From assembly GCF_001188955.3 (NCBI RefSeq), contig NZ_JPRF03000017.1, positions 1-64,000 of the forward strand: 64,000 nt of DNA. The letters run 5' to 3'. Source of the DNA: Kitasatospora aureofaciens. GTDB taxonomy: Bacteria > Actinomycetota > Actinomycetes > Streptomycetales > Streptomycetaceae. The notes under the pieces are model-generated. The model was given only the letters and a program-made list of their open reading frames with translations, had not been told where the DNA came from and searched no databases. Positions 18,478 to 31,079 of the stretch are shown piece by piece. Position 1 is the first letter of the stretch. Every line of letters starts with the position of its first letter. The position numbers were made by a program, and so were the translations under genes.

Positions 18478-19140
18478 TCAGCCCCGGCCGATCACCGGGG
18501 CGAGCCCGGCCGACCGGTCCACGGCCTGCGGGAAGCCGCACTCCGCCAGCCAGTTGGCGAGCATCCGGTGCCCGCCCTCGGTCAGCACCGACTCGGGGTG
18601 GAACTGCACGCCCTCGACCGGCAGTTCACGGTGTCGAAGGCCCATGACCACACCGCTGGCGGTCCGGGCGGTGACCACCAGCTCGTCCGGCACGGTGGCC
18701 GGGTCGACGGCCAGCGAGTGGTAGCGGGTCGCCGTCAGCGGCGAGGGCAGGCCCTCGAACACCCCGCCGTCCTCGTGCTCGACCGGCGAGGTCTTGCCGT
18801 GCAGCAGCTCCGGCGCCCGGCCGACCACCGCACCGTAGGCGACCGCGATCGACTGCAGGCCCAGGCAGACGCCGAACACCGGCAGCCCGATCCCCGCGCA
18901 GTGGTGCACCATCGCGATGCAGACCCCGGCCTCCTCGGGCGCCCCGGGCCCGGGGGAGAGCAGCACCCCGTCGAAGCCCTCCTCCCCCGCGCGGCGGACG
19001 GCGTGCTCGACGGTCACCTCGTCGTTGCGCACCACCTCGCAGGTGGCACCGAGCTGGTACAGGTACTGGACCAGGTTGAAGACGAAGCTGTCGTAGTTGT
19101 CCACGACCAGGATGCGGGGCGGGGTCGACTGGGTGGTCAT
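18478..19140 (-). CDS. pabA: aminodeoxychorismate/anthranilate synthase glutamine amidotransferase subunit
   Basis: A 220-residue class I glutamine amidotransferase that supplies ammonia for p-aminobenzoate (folate) or anthranilate (tryptophan) synthesis. Visible motifs are VVDNYDSFVFN at the N-terminus, PGPGAPEEAG, the nucleophile Cys in GVCLGLQSIA, and the His-Glu pair in VQFHPESVLT. The partner synthase gene is not in the window. The ATG at 19140 gives the conserved N-terminus; an upstream ATG would add 33 poor residues. In actinobacteria this position next to pknB is conserved and the gene is often labelled pabA or trpG; sequence alone does not decide which. Confidence 0.9.
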   Translation of the reverse strand: MTTQSTPPRILVVDNYDSFVFNLVQYLYQLGATCEVVRNDEVTVEHAVRRAGEEGFDGVLLSPGPGAPEEAGVCIAMVHHCAGIGLPVFGVCLGLQSIAVAYGAVVGRAPELLHGKTSPVEHEDGGVFEGLPSPLTATRYHSLAVDPATVPDELVVTARTASGVVMGLRHRELPVEGVQFHPESVLTEGGHRMLANWLAECGFPQAVDRSAGLAPVIGRG

Positions 19141-19195
19141 GCGCGCGTGGTCTCCGTGGGATGCGGTGCTGGGGGGAAGTTCCGGGCCCGCCGGG

Positions 19196-19375
19196 TCAGC
19201 CGGCCGAGGCGCCGTCGCCACCGTCCACTGTGACGTCACCGAAGGGGAGCAGCGGTTCCGCCCACGGGAAGACGTAGGTGAAGAGGAGGTAGACGATCCC
19301 CAGGATCAGGAGCAGCGAGATGACGGCCCGGACCAGGGTGTTCCCCGGCAGATGACGCCAGATCCAGCCGTACAT
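19196..19375 (-). CDS. small single-pass membrane protein, 59 residues
   Basis: The minus strand encodes MYGWIWRHLPGNTLV followed by one hydrophobic helix (about 16-38) and a short acidic tail ending DGASAG. A GAGGGAG ribosome binding site lies four bases before the ATG at 19375. It sits in the same operon between the DUF881 gene and pabA, with gaps of 87 and 55 bp. Small proteins of this kind occur at this locus in other streptomycetes; the function is unknown to me. Confidence 0.8.
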   Translation of the reverse strand: MYGWIWRHLPGNTLVRAVISLLLILGIVYLLFTYVFPWAEPLLPFGDVTVDGGDGASAG

Positions 19376-19462
19376 GGTGCTCCCTCTAGGTAGCGGACTG
19401 GGGTCAAGAGTAGACCCGGGATCAACGGCCGCGGGGCCGGTCCGCCACCGGCGCGGCCGCGG

Positions 19463-20227
19463 TCAGTCCGCCGACCGCAGTTCGGTGGTGCCGGAGTAGC
19501 CGGGCAGCGTCAGGTCGCCGCTCTCCTGGACCTTCCAGCCCAGGCCGTACGCCTGGACGTACTGCAGGTAGTTGCGGATCGTCGGGTCCGCCTCGACGGC
19601 CGAGCGCAGGGCGTCCGTCTTCCCCACCGCCTTGATCACGTAGGGCGGGGAGTAGACCCGGCCCTGGAGCAGCAGGGTGTTGCCCACGCAGCGGACGGCG
19701 CTGGTGGAGACCAGCCGCTGGTCCATCACCTGCACGCCCGCGGCACCGCCCCGCCACAGCGCGTTGACCACCGCCTGGATGTCCTGCTGGTGGATGACCA
19801 GGTCGTTGACGCCCGGCTCGGGGACCCCGGGGATGCGCGCGGTGGCGTTCGGCGGGGCGTCGTTGAGGGTGACGGTCAGTCCGCCGCCCTGCACCGGCTC
19901 CAGGGCTGCGCCGCGCCGCAGGCCGTCCAGCTGCGCCGCGTCGGCGGGGTCGTGGCCCTGCTGCTCGGTGAGTTCCTGCGCCCGGGCCTGGAGGTCGGCC
20001 AGCTGGGCCTGCGCCTGCTGGTTCTGGGAGCTGCGCTGGCGGATCACGTCGCCGAGGCTCAGCAGCGAGTTGTCGGTCCGCAGGTCGGTGCCGCGGGCGG
20101 TCTGCGCGCTGATGTAGAAGAGCAGACCGGCGAGCGCGAACACGGCGCAGGTCAGGGCACGGCCGACAATTCGGATGCCGGACCGACGGGTGACGGCCTT
20201 CCCGGGGGGAATCGACAAATTAGTCAC
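19463..20227 (-). CDS. DUF881 family membrane protein
   Basis: A 254-residue protein with one N-terminal membrane helix (about 23-42), a Gln/Ala-rich coiled-coil segment (about 60-95) and a C-terminal extracytoplasmic DUF881 domain ([41 protein letters not shown]). The family is conserved beside crgA in actinobacteria (mycobacterial Rv0012 position) and is thought to act in cell division or envelope work, but its activity is not known. The GTG at 20227 follows AAGGAG. It starts the minus-strand operon that runs through pabA and the sortases, and is divergent from crgA. Confidence 0.88.
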   Translation of the reverse strand: MTNLSIPPGKAVTRRSGIRIVGRALTCAVFALAGLLFYISAQTARGTDLRTDNSLLSLGDVIRQRSSQNQQAQAQLADLQARAQELTEQQGHDPADAAQLDGLRRGAALEPVQGGGLTVTLNDAPPNATARIPGVPEPGVNDLVIHQQDIQAVVNALWRGGAAGVQVMDQRLVSTSAVRCVGNTLLLQGRVYSPPYVIKAVGKTDALRSAVEADPTIRNYLQYVQAYGLGWKVQESGDLTLPGYSGTTELRSAD

Positions 20228-20385
20228 CGTACCCTTATCTCCTTGAGACCCGCCGAGCCACTACGCTAACGGACGCCGGTGGCAGGCCGGGGAGCGGTCC
20301 CAGAGCGCTCTCCGCGACCGACCGTCGGCGTCTCACCCGCTGCACCTCTGCGCGGTCTCACAGCGCATCGACAGGAGAGCTCCTC

Positions 20386-20634
20386 GTGCCGAAGTCTCGA
20401 CTCCGCAAGAAGTCCGACTACACCCCGCCGACCACGGCCGCGGTGAAGATCAGTTCGGGCCGCGGTTGGGTCGCGCCGCTGATGCTGGCACTGTTCCTGA
20501 TCGGCCTGGTGTGGATCGTCACCTACTACGTGACCAGCGGCAGCTTCCCGGTCGAGAGCTGGCGGAACTGGAACATCCTGGTCGGCTTCGGCTTCATCGC
20601 GGCCGGGTTCGGCGTCTCCACCCAGTGGAAGTGA
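20386..20634 (+). CDS. crgA: cell division protein CrgA
   Basis: An 82-residue protein with a basic N-terminus ([11 protein letters not shown]), two membrane helices (about 30-50 and 63-79) and the short Pro/Ser-containing loop typical of the family. CrgA is a small divisome factor that influences Z-ring timing in Streptomyces hyphae. The start is the GTG at 20386 after a GGAGAGC site. It is divergent from the DUF881 gene; a DnaA-box cluster lies downstream. Confidence 0.95.
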   Translation: MPKSRLRKKSDYTPPTTAAVKISSGRGWVAPLMLALFLIGLVWIVTYYVTSGSFPVESWRNWNILVGFGFIAAGFGVSTQWK

Positions 20635-21007
20635 CGCCCCGCGCGTCCTGAGGCCCGGGTTCGGGCCCTTCCCGCCGCTTCGGATCCGACCGGACCCGGA
20701 GCGGCGGTTCGGCGTGCCCGGAACCGGTGGGAGCCGGAGGGAACCGGTCGGGAAGGCTTCCGGCCGACCGCCGTCGGACAGTCCCACGATCAGACGGTCA
20801 CGCTTATCCACATGGTTATCCACACTGGGGAAAAGTCCCCACAGCCTGTGGATAACTTTTCCCGGCCGGTCCGTCCACAGCTGTGCACAACTCCCCCCAA
20901 GCGCGGAATTCGCACAGCAGGACACGCGTAGAACAGCAGTCCACAACCGGCTGGGCACACGAGCTGTGCACAACCCCGCACCCGCTGTGGACAAACGCCT
21001 TGGGGCG
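20635..21007. other. non-coding region holding a DnaA-box cluster outside oriC
   Basis: Within 200 bp there are four perfect consensus DnaA boxes: TTATCCACA at 20804-20812 and 20816-20824 on the plus strand (12 bp apart), TTATCCACA at 20847-20855 on the minus strand, and TTGTCCACA at 20986-20994 on the minus strand. Weaker boxes include CCGTCCACA at 20871-20879 and two TTGTGCACA on the minus strand at 20882-20890 and 20965-20973. A small hairpin (TGGGGA/TCCCCA) lies at 20826-20841. It sits between crgA and the rhomboid gene, about 15 kb from oriC. Comparable clusters near oriC in S. coelicolor (for example D78) titrate DnaA and limit initiation. Confidence 0.85.
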
Positions 21008-21901
21008 TCACGCCCCGTAGAGGGCCATCCCGCTCAGCAGCATCGCCGCCTCCACCGCCACGGCTCCGACCACCGTCAGCGCCTGGACCGCGCCGCGCCG
21101 CTCGCGCGGGGCGTACATCAGACCGAGGGCGACCAGTCCGCCGACCACCAGGCCGCCGATGTGCGCCCGCCAGTCGATGTTCTGGCGGGAGAAGGTGACC
21201 ACCAGGTTGAAGACCAGGAAGGCCACCGCGGGGGCCAGTGGCCCCCGGTTCCGCAGCTGCATCACGATCGTGGCGCCGATCAGTCCGAAGACCGCACCGG
21301 AGGCCCCCACCGAGTTCATCCAGTCGCCGGCCACCAGGAAGGCGAAGGTGCTGCCGCCCAGTCCGGCGAGCAGGTAGAGGGCCAGGTAGCGCAGCCGGCC
21401 GAGCGCCTCCTCCAGCGGCGGGCCGAGCCAGAGCAGCACCAGCATGTTCAGCCCGACGTGCCACCACTGGAGGTGCAGGAAGGTGGCGGTCAGCAGCCGG
21501 TACCACTGGGCCGGGCCGTCGGCGACGCCGTACGGGCCGCCGGGGTGCGCCCGGCCGGCACTGGCCAGCGACCAGACCTCGCCCAGCCGGGGGTTGAGGA
21601 CGTAGGCGGCCAGCACCCAGACCACGATGTTGATCCCGACCAGGGCCCGGGTCACCACGCCGCCGTCCACGGTCAGCGCCCCGCCGAACCGGGTGGTCGC
21701 CCGCCGCGTCCCGGCGTGGCCCCCGCCCACGCACTCCGGGCACTGGAAGCCCACCGCGGCGCCCACCATGCACCGCGGGCAGATCGGCCGCTCGCAGCGG
21801 GTGCAGGAGATTCCGGTGGCCGTCTGCGGGTGCCGGTAGCAGCCGGGCGGCCCGCCCTCGGGAGAACGGTCCGTGGACTGTCGCGGCTCGTCCGGGAGCA
21901 T
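21008..21901 (-). CDS. rhomboid-family intramembrane serine protease with N-terminal zinc finger
   Basis: A 297-residue protein. The first 60 residues hold a B-box-like zinc-binding motif (HP...CTRCERPICPRCM, CPEC). Seven or so membrane segments follow. The rhomboid catalytic Ser is in GASGAVFG and the catalytic His in HIGGLVVGG; the conserved HVGLNML and WWH segment is also present. It should cleave membrane proteins within the bilayer; substrates are unknown. The start is ATG 21901 with GGAAGGGGA upstream. Its stop is 14 bp from the DnaA-box cluster. Confidence 0.92.
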   Translation of the reverse strand: MLPDEPRQSTDRSPEGGPPGCYRHPQTATGISCTRCERPICPRCMVGAAVGFQCPECVGGGHAGTRRATTRFGGALTVDGGVVTRALVGINIVVWVLAAYVLNPRLGEVWSLASAGRAHPGGPYGVADGPAQWYRLLTATFLHLQWWHVGLNMLVLLWLGPPLEEALGRLRYLALYLLAGLGGSTFAFLVAGDWMNSVGASGAVFGLIGATIVMQLRNRGPLAPAVAFLVFNLVVTFSRQNIDWRAHIGGLVVGGLVALGLMYAPRERRGAVQALTVVGAVAVEAAMLLSGMALYGA

Positions 21902-22120
21902 CAGCGGTTTCCCCTTCCGTACCCCACCACCGGCGCCGCCAGCCTACTGCGGCACCCCGCCCCGACACCCCGGGAACGAGCCGTGCCCGCCCCTCCCGGG
22001 CCCGGCCTCCGCGGGGACCCGCAGACGGCCCACTCCGAAGTGCCGGAGGACGAATCAGGATGCATGATCAGCATTCAGGTGGATATGTGCATAAAGGACG
22101 CCACCCAGGAGGAGAGACTC

Positions 22121-22768
22121 GTGAGCTTTTCGGACTCGGCCCGTGAGACCGCCACCCGGACCCGGGACACCGCCGCACAGTTCGCGGACGGCGCCAAGCA
22201 ACGCCTCGGGCCCGCCATGGACGCCCTCGGGCCCAAGGCCACCCAGGCTGCCCACCACCTCCGCGTCCACTACGACCGGCACCTCGCCCCACAGTTCGGC
22301 CATGCCTTCGCCAGCCTGCCCCCCGAGGCCCAGCAGAACGTCCTGAAGGCCCTCCACCGCGCCCAGGAAGCCGCGCTGGCGGCCCGCCTGTCCGCGAGCC
22401 GCGCCGCCGACCAGGCCCGCACCACGGTCGGCCCCAGGGTCTCCCAGGCCGTCGAGGCGGTCTCCCCGGTCGCCCATGAGGCCCAGACCCGCGGCGCCGC
22501 CGCGCTCACCGCGCTCCATGGCAACGTCAGCTCGGCCGAGATCAGCCGACTCGCCGCCCGGAACGCCAAGCGCCGGCAGCGCTGCGGCAAGCGGACCACC
22601 GGCCTCGCGCTGGCCGGGGTGCTGGCGATCGGCGGCGGCATCGTCGCCTGGCAGTGGTGGCGCCGGCACAGCAACCCGGAGTGGCTGGTCGAACCGCCCG
22701 TCGCCACCGCCCCGGTGAACGGCCTCCTCCCGGAGGAGCCCACCGAGGACGACCGGCCGCAGTCCTAG
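22121..22768 (+). CDS. DUF5324 family protein
   Basis: A 215-residue protein of a family restricted to streptomycetes and relatives, of unknown function. It is Ala-rich and largely helical, with apolipoprotein-like amphipathic stretches (residues 1-150: DSARETATRTRDTAAQF and similar), a basic segment KRRQRCGKR, and one membrane helix near residue 170 followed by a short Pro/Glu tail. The GTG at 22121 has a strong GGAGGAGAG ribosome binding site. It is followed by a perfect hairpin terminator. Confidence 0.85.
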   Translation: MSFSDSARETATRTRDTAAQFADGAKQRLGPAMDALGPKATQAAHHLRVHYDRHLAPQFGHAFASLPPEAQQNVLKALHRAQEAALAARLSASRAADQARTTVGPRVSQAVEAVSPVAHEAQTRGAAALTALHGNVSSAEISRLAARNAKRRQRCGKRTTGLALAGVLAIGGGIVAWQWWRRHSNPEWLVEPPVATAPVNGLLPEEPTEDDRPQS

Positions 22769-22806
22769 CCGCAGACCCAGCCGCCGCGGTCCCAGCCGCG
22801 GAAATG

Positions 22807-22849
22807 CCGGAGGGCGGCCGACCTGTCTTCCAGGTCGGCCGCCCTCCGG
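22807..22849. terminator. bidirectional hairpin terminator
   Basis: A perfect 19-bp stem (22807-22825 with 22831-22849) with loop TCTTC between the DUF5324 gene (plus) and tRNA-Ala (minus). It ends seven bases from the tRNA 3' end. Confidence 0.85.
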
Positions 22850-22855
22850 GCGTTG

Positions 22856-22928
22856 TGGAGCATAGGAGACTCGAACTCCTGACATCTGCCTTGCAAAGGC
22901 AGCGCTCTACCAACTGAGCTAATGCCCC
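22856..22928 (-). tRNA. tRNA-Ala (TGC)
   Basis: The minus strand folds as a standard tRNA: acceptor GGGGCAT/ATGCTCC, D-arm AGCTCAGTTGGTAGAGC, anticodon loop CTTTGCAAAG giving TGC, and T-arm AGGAGTTCGAGTCTCCT. Discriminator A; no encoded CCA. Confidence 0.95.
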
Positions 22929-23097
22929 TCGACGGCACGGCTCGTGCCAACGGGCACTAGCGTACCGGGTTCCGGCGCGATTCCGGGAGCCGTCCCCCTG
23001 GGGGAACCGGCCGGTCCGTTCGGGTGAACGGGCCGACCGGTCCGGGAGGCGCGGATCAGCGCCCCCGAAGTTCGTCGATCGTCAGATCGCCCGGGAC

Positions 23098-23226
23098 TCA
23101 GCGACCGGCCGGAACCGGGTCGGTGGCCTCGGTCCACAGGTCCTGCTCGGCGCGGTCCGCCTGGACCTGACGGTAGACAAAGAAGCCGCCGAGGGCGACC
23201 AGGGCGACCAGGAGGAGCTTCTTCAC
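23098..23226 (-). CDS. DLW-39 family small protein, 42 residues
   Basis: The minus strand encodes [20 protein letters not shown], then a short tail with the family-defining DLW motif (EQDLWTEATDP). It has one N-terminal hydrophobic helix. The family is named for this motif and is usually found between tRNA-Ile and tRNA-Ala in actinobacteria, as here. The GTG start at 23226 is preceded by a GAGGTCC site. Function unknown. Confidence 0.82.
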   Translation of the reverse strand: MKKLLLVALVALGGFFVYRQVQADRAEQDLWTEATDPVPAGR

Positions 23227-23492
23227 CGCGGGACCTCGTCCTTCTTGCGTTGGTGGACTCAGGAGCCGGGGCTCCGGCCGGAAGGACCGGGCCGACGAGT
23301 CCAGATGTGTTTCGAGCGCGAACGGGCGGCCGGGTGCCAGACTGCCCTTGCGGCCGATGATACACACCGGTGTCCCAATCGTGACCAGCCACCGGCGCGG
23401 TCAACGCGGCGGTCCGGTCCGAGGATTGACGGCGCACCTCGTTCCGTCCGGATCGTCCGCACGCGGCGGACCCGGAATTCGCCCGGGAACGC
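23227..23492. other. intergenic region upstream of the DLW-39 gene
   Basis: No gene is supported here. Near 23352-23380 the minus strand has an AT-richer stretch (a tATCATc-type hexamer near 23356) that could be the promoter of the DLW-39 gene and tRNA-Ala, but I could not pair it with a convincing -35. The terminator of the first tRNA-Ile begins at 23493. Confidence 0.3.
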
Positions 23493-23527
23493 CGAAGGGC
23501 CCGGAGTGGATCACTCCGGGCCCTTCG
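23493..23527. terminator. terminator of tRNA-Ile copy 1
   Basis: A perfect 16-bp stem (23493-23508 with 23512-23527), six bases after the 3' end of the tRNA on the minus strand. Its stem sequence is identical to that of the copy at 23659-23693. Confidence 0.85.
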
Positions 23528-23533
23528 GGGCGG

Positions 23534-23607
23534 TGGGCCTAACAGGACTTGAACCTGTGGCCTCTTCCTTATCAGGGAAGCGCTCTAACCGTCTGAGCTA
23601 TAGGCCC
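23534..23607 (-). tRNA. tRNA-Ile (GAT), copy 1
   Basis: The minus strand gives acceptor GGGCCTA/TAGGCCC, D-arm AGCTCAGACGGTTAGAGC, anticodon loop CCTGATAAGG (GAT) and T-arm ACAGGTTCAAGTCCTGT. Discriminator A. It is identical to the copy at 23700-23773. Confidence 0.95.
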
Positions 23608-23658
23608 TCGCTGTACAGCAGAGCGTACCGGAAGCCGCCCGATCTGCGAAAACGACGC

Positions 23659-23693
23659 CGAAGGGCCCGGAGTGGATCACTCCGGGCCCTTCG
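23659..23693. terminator. terminator of tRNA-Ile copy 2
   Basis: A perfect 16-bp stem (23659-23674 with 23678-23693) six bases after the tRNA on the minus strand. It lies between the two tRNA copies, so copy 1 needs its own promoter or read-through. Confidence 0.85.
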
Positions 23694-23699
23694 CGGTGG

Positions 23700-23773
23700 T
23701 GGGCCTAACAGGACTTGAACCTGTGGCCTCTTCCTTATCAGGGAAGCGCTCTAACCGTCTGAGCTATAGGCCC
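23700..23773 (-). tRNA. tRNA-Ile (GAT), copy 2
   Basis: The sequence is identical over 74 nt to copy 1. It begins only 16 bp after the stop codon of the methyltransferase gene. A TAATCT hexamer overlapping that stop codon (23787-23792, minus strand), with TTGGGG 18 bases further up, could be its promoter. Confidence 0.95.
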
Positions 23774-23789
23774 TTGCCGCACTGAAAGA

Positions 23790-25163
23790 TTAGCGGACCG
23801 ACCGCCGATCCCCCAAATCCGTTCCGGCCGGGGTCGCGGCAGTGGCCCCGGGGGCCGGGCGCACCAGCCACTCCTCGCGGGTCGGCGGCAGGCCCGCCCC
23901 GCCCGCCTCGGTGCTGCGCACGGCGAGGACCTGGTTGATGCCGATCCGGTTCTGCTCGAAGGCGAGCGCGGAGGCGGCCATGTACAGCCGCCAGACCCGG
24001 GCACGGCCGATGCCGACCAGCCGGACCGCCTCCGTCCAGTTCGCCTCCAGGTTGGCCACCCACTCGCGCAGGGTCAGCCCGTAGTGCTCGCGCAGCGCCT
24101 CGACGTCCCGGACCTCGAAGCCCGCCTCCTCCAGCCGGGCCACGGTGGAACCGACCGGGGAGAGCTCGCCGTCCGGGAAGACGTAGCGGTCGATGAAGGG
24201 GCTGGTGCGGTGCGGTTCACCCGGGTAGTCGGGGCGGCGGGCGATCTGGTGGTTGAGCAGCCTGCCGCCGGGCGCCAGCAGCCGGTACAGCCCGTCGGCG
24301 TAGATCCGGTACTGCTCCGAACCGACGTGCTCGGCCATGCCGACGCTGGAGATCGCGTCGAAGGGCCCGTCGACGATCTCCCGGTAGTCCTGGAGCCGGA
24401 CGTCGACCCGGTCGGCCAGGCCGGCCTCCTCGACCCGTGCCCGGGCCAGCGCGACCTGCTCCTTGGAGATCGAGACCCCGACCGCGGTGACGCCGTAGTG
24501 CTCGGCCGCGTGCAGCAGCAGCGAGCCCCAGCCGCAGCCGACGTCCAGCAGCCGCATCCCGGGCCGCAGGCCGAGCTTCCGGCAGATCAGGTCGAGCTTG
24601 GCCTCCTGGGCGGCCTCCAGGCTCTTCGCCTCGGGCGTCCAGTAGGCGCACGAGTAGACCATGGACGGGCCCAGCACGAGGCCGTAGAAGTCGTTCCCGA
24701 CGTCGTAGTGGTGGCTGATGGCCGCGCGGTCCCGGCTGCGGCTGTGCAGCCGCCCGCGGGCCTTGCGGACCTCCTCCGGGGGCGGGGTGGGCTCCGGGCC
24801 GAGCGCCCCGGCCCGCAGGGCGACGGCGAGCACCCGGCGGCCCTTGGCGCCGAGGACGTCGCGCGGCCCGAGGGCCATGGTGCGGATCTCCGGCAGCTCG
24901 GCGAAGCGGGCGACCGCGGAGAGCGTCTCGTACAGGTCGGTGCCGGGGGCGAGCTCCAGGTCCCCCGCGACGTAGGCCCGGGCCAGGCCCAGCTCGTCCG
25001 GCTGCCAGAGCAGCCGGCGCAGCCCCCGGCGGTTGCGCAGGACCACCGTGGGCGCCCCGGGCGGCCCGGCGACGCTGCCGTCCCACGCCTGCACCCGCAA
25101 CGGGACCGGGATGCCCAACAGCCCGTCCAGGGCCTCCACCAGTTGACCTGCGAGCTTCGCCAC
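23790..25163 (-). CDS. cyclopropane-fatty-acid-phospholipid synthase family methyltransferase
   Basis: A 457-residue SAM-dependent enzyme of the CFA/mycolic-acid cyclopropane synthase family, expected to methylenate or methylate unsaturated acyl chains of membrane lipids. Visible features are the N-terminal acyl/lipid region (WDGSVAGPPGAPTVVLR), the family block AISHHYDVGNDFY, SYVYSCAYW-like MVYSCAYWTPEAK, the SAM-binding LDVGCGWGSLLLHA, and the C-terminal HYGLTLREWVANLE. The GTG at 25163 has GGAGG eight bases upstream. The stop codon is TAA, rare in this genome. A terminator separates it from the DUF3566 gene upstream. Confidence 0.92.
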   Translation of the reverse strand: MAKLAGQLVEALDGLLGIPVPLRVQAWDGSVAGPPGAPTVVLRNRRGLRRLLWQPDELGLARAYVAGDLELAPGTDLYETLSAVARFAELPEIRTMALGPRDVLGAKGRRVLAVALRAGALGPEPTPPPEEVRKARGRLHSRSRDRAAISHHYDVGNDFYGLVLGPSMVYSCAYWTPEAKSLEAAQEAKLDLICRKLGLRPGMRLLDVGCGWGSLLLHAAEHYGVTAVGVSISKEQVALARARVEEAGLADRVDVRLQDYREIVDGPFDAISSVGMAEHVGSEQYRIYADGLYRLLAPGGRLLNHQIARRPDYPGEPHRTSPFIDRYVFPDGELSPVGSTVARLEEAGFEVRDVEALREHYGLTLREWVANLEANWTEAVRLVGIGRARVWRLYMAASALAFEQNRIGINQVLAVRSTEAGGAGLPPTREEWLVRPAPGATAATPAGTDLGDRRSVR

Positions 25164-25333
25164 CGCGCGCCTCCGTCCAGCCGTCCTGCGGAACCTCACC
25201 TGACCCGGTCGACCGACCGGGGCGGCCTGCGGCACTCCCAGGCGTGGGAACGGGCGGCGTCCAGCTAATCCCACGGCGGGTGGCCCGTTTCCGGGCGGCA
25301 CGCCGCGGGGGCCGGCTGTCACCCGAAATGCCG

Positions 25334-25370
25334 ACGGGCCCCGCAGGCTGCAACAGCCTGCGGGGCCCGT
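25334..25370. terminator. terminator of the DUF3566 gene
   Basis: A perfect 17-bp stem (25334-25350 with 25354-25370) with a 3-nt loop, 52 bases after the stop of the DUF3566 gene on the minus strand. Confidence 0.85.
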
Positions 25371-25421
25371 ACATTCCGCCCGTGGGCGGCGAACTGACCC
25401 GGGGTCAGGATCCGGCCGGGA

Positions 25422-26168
25422 TCAGTCCTCCTCGGCCAGGGTCAGCTCGACGCCGCCGGTGAAGCCGGCCGCCGCGTTGTAGATGAACGCCGAGAGCGTG
25501 GACAGCGCGGTCAGCAGGACGACGTCGACCACGGCGATCAGCGTGGTGAACATCATGACCTTGCCGAAGCCGATGTAGTCCATCAGGTTGAGCTGGCTGC
25601 TGGCATTGTCCGCACCGCCGCCGGTGACGTCCTTGAGCGTCTTGGTCAGCGAGTCGAAGACGCCGAGCGAGTCCAGGGTCATCCACAGCACGGCCGAGGC
25701 CACGATGACGATGATGCCGACGGCCAGCGACAGCAGGAAGCTGACCTTCATCACCGACCACGGGTCGACCTTGGTGACCCGCAGCCGGGCCTTGCGGGTG
25801 CGGCCGAGGCCGCCCCCGACGGTCGCGGGCCCGCCGGAGGGGCGGCGCGCCGCCCCGGGGACGGGGGTGCCGCCGGGCGGGGTGTTGCCGCCGGTCCGGG
25901 TGCCCCGGGCCGGGGTCGGCTGCCCCTTGGCGTAGGTGGTCGGCTGCGAGAAGCCGCTCTGGCCGCCGCCCTGGCTGCCGGACGGGGTCTGGCCCCCGTA
26001 GGTGGCGCCGCCGCCCTGGCCGGCTCCGCCGACCGGCGGCATCAGCGAGGTGGACGCGGCCGAGTGCTCGGTCGGGGTCTGTTCCGGCACGCCGCCGTAC
26101 GTACCCCCGCCCTGCGCGCCCGGACGGCCGCCGGAGGGTCCTCCCGCAGCACCCGTGGCTCCACTCAC
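25422..26168 (-). CDS. DUF3566 domain membrane protein
   Basis: A 248-residue protein. The N-terminal 125 residues are a low-complexity Gly/Pro/Thr/Gln-rich cytoplasmic region. The DUF3566 domain follows, with two long membrane helices (about 140-165 and 205-230) flanking a loop that includes SLTKTLKDVTGGG. The family sits directly after gyrA across actinobacteria (mycobacterial CwsA-like position); its role is not settled, though an envelope or division function has been proposed for neighbours at this locus. The GTG at 26168 has an ideal GGGAGG site. Confidence 0.88.
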   Translation of the reverse strand: MSGATGAAGGPSGGRPGAQGGGTYGGVPEQTPTEHSAASTSLMPPVGGAGQGGGATYGGQTPSGSQGGGQSGFSQPTTYAKGQPTPARGTRTGGNTPPGGTPVPGAARRPSGGPATVGGGLGRTRKARLRVTKVDPWSVMKVSFLLSLAVGIIVIVASAVLWMTLDSLGVFDSLTKTLKDVTGGGADNASSQLNLMDYIGFGKVMMFTTLIAVVDVVLLTALSTLSAFIYNAAAGFTGGVELTLAEED

Positions 26169-26261
26169 CTGGTCCTCCCGCACTTCCCACCAGGGCGGCG
26201 CCGCCCTGGTCCGTCACTCGTCATCCAGCGCCCGGCGGGATTGCCCGGTACTGGTCGGCGT

Positions 26262-26303
26262 CCGGTGCCGCCGCGCCCACTCCTGTGGACGCGGCGGCAC
26301 CGG
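26262..26303. terminator. hairpin between gyrA and the DUF3566 gene
   Basis: A perfect 14-bp stem (26262-26275 with 26290-26303) and a 14-nt loop, just after the gyrA stop on the minus strand. No T-run follows, so it may attenuate rather than fully terminate. Confidence 0.6.
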
Positions 26304-26316
26304 TCCGCGGTTCGGT

Positions 26317-28923
<2,607 letters not shown>

Positions 28924-28979
28924 TGGTGGTCAGTTTCCTTTCACGCGGACTGGTACGTGCGGGGCCTGGGGTGCAGGCG

Positions 28980-31079
<2,100 letters not shown>

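Larger units (their letters stand above)
23491..23774. repeat. tandem duplication of the tRNA-Ile plus terminator unit
   Basis: Two copies of a unit of about 118 bp (23491-23608 and 23657-23774) lie 166 bp apart. They cover the whole tRNA-Ile and its terminator. They differ only in the six bases between tRNA and terminator stem. The 48-bp spacer between units is unique. Confidence 0.9.

Noticed and set aside
20826..20841. Small hairpin TGGGGA/TCCCCA as a terminator of crgA
   Set aside because: The stem is only six base pairs, is 190 bp from crgA and is embedded among DnaA boxes. It is more likely part of the cluster.
23491..23774. Attachment site of an integrative element at the duplicated tRNA-Ile
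   Set aside because: tRNA duplications can mark att sites, but here only 48 bp lies between the copies and there is no integrase or foreign cargo. A local tandem duplication explains it.
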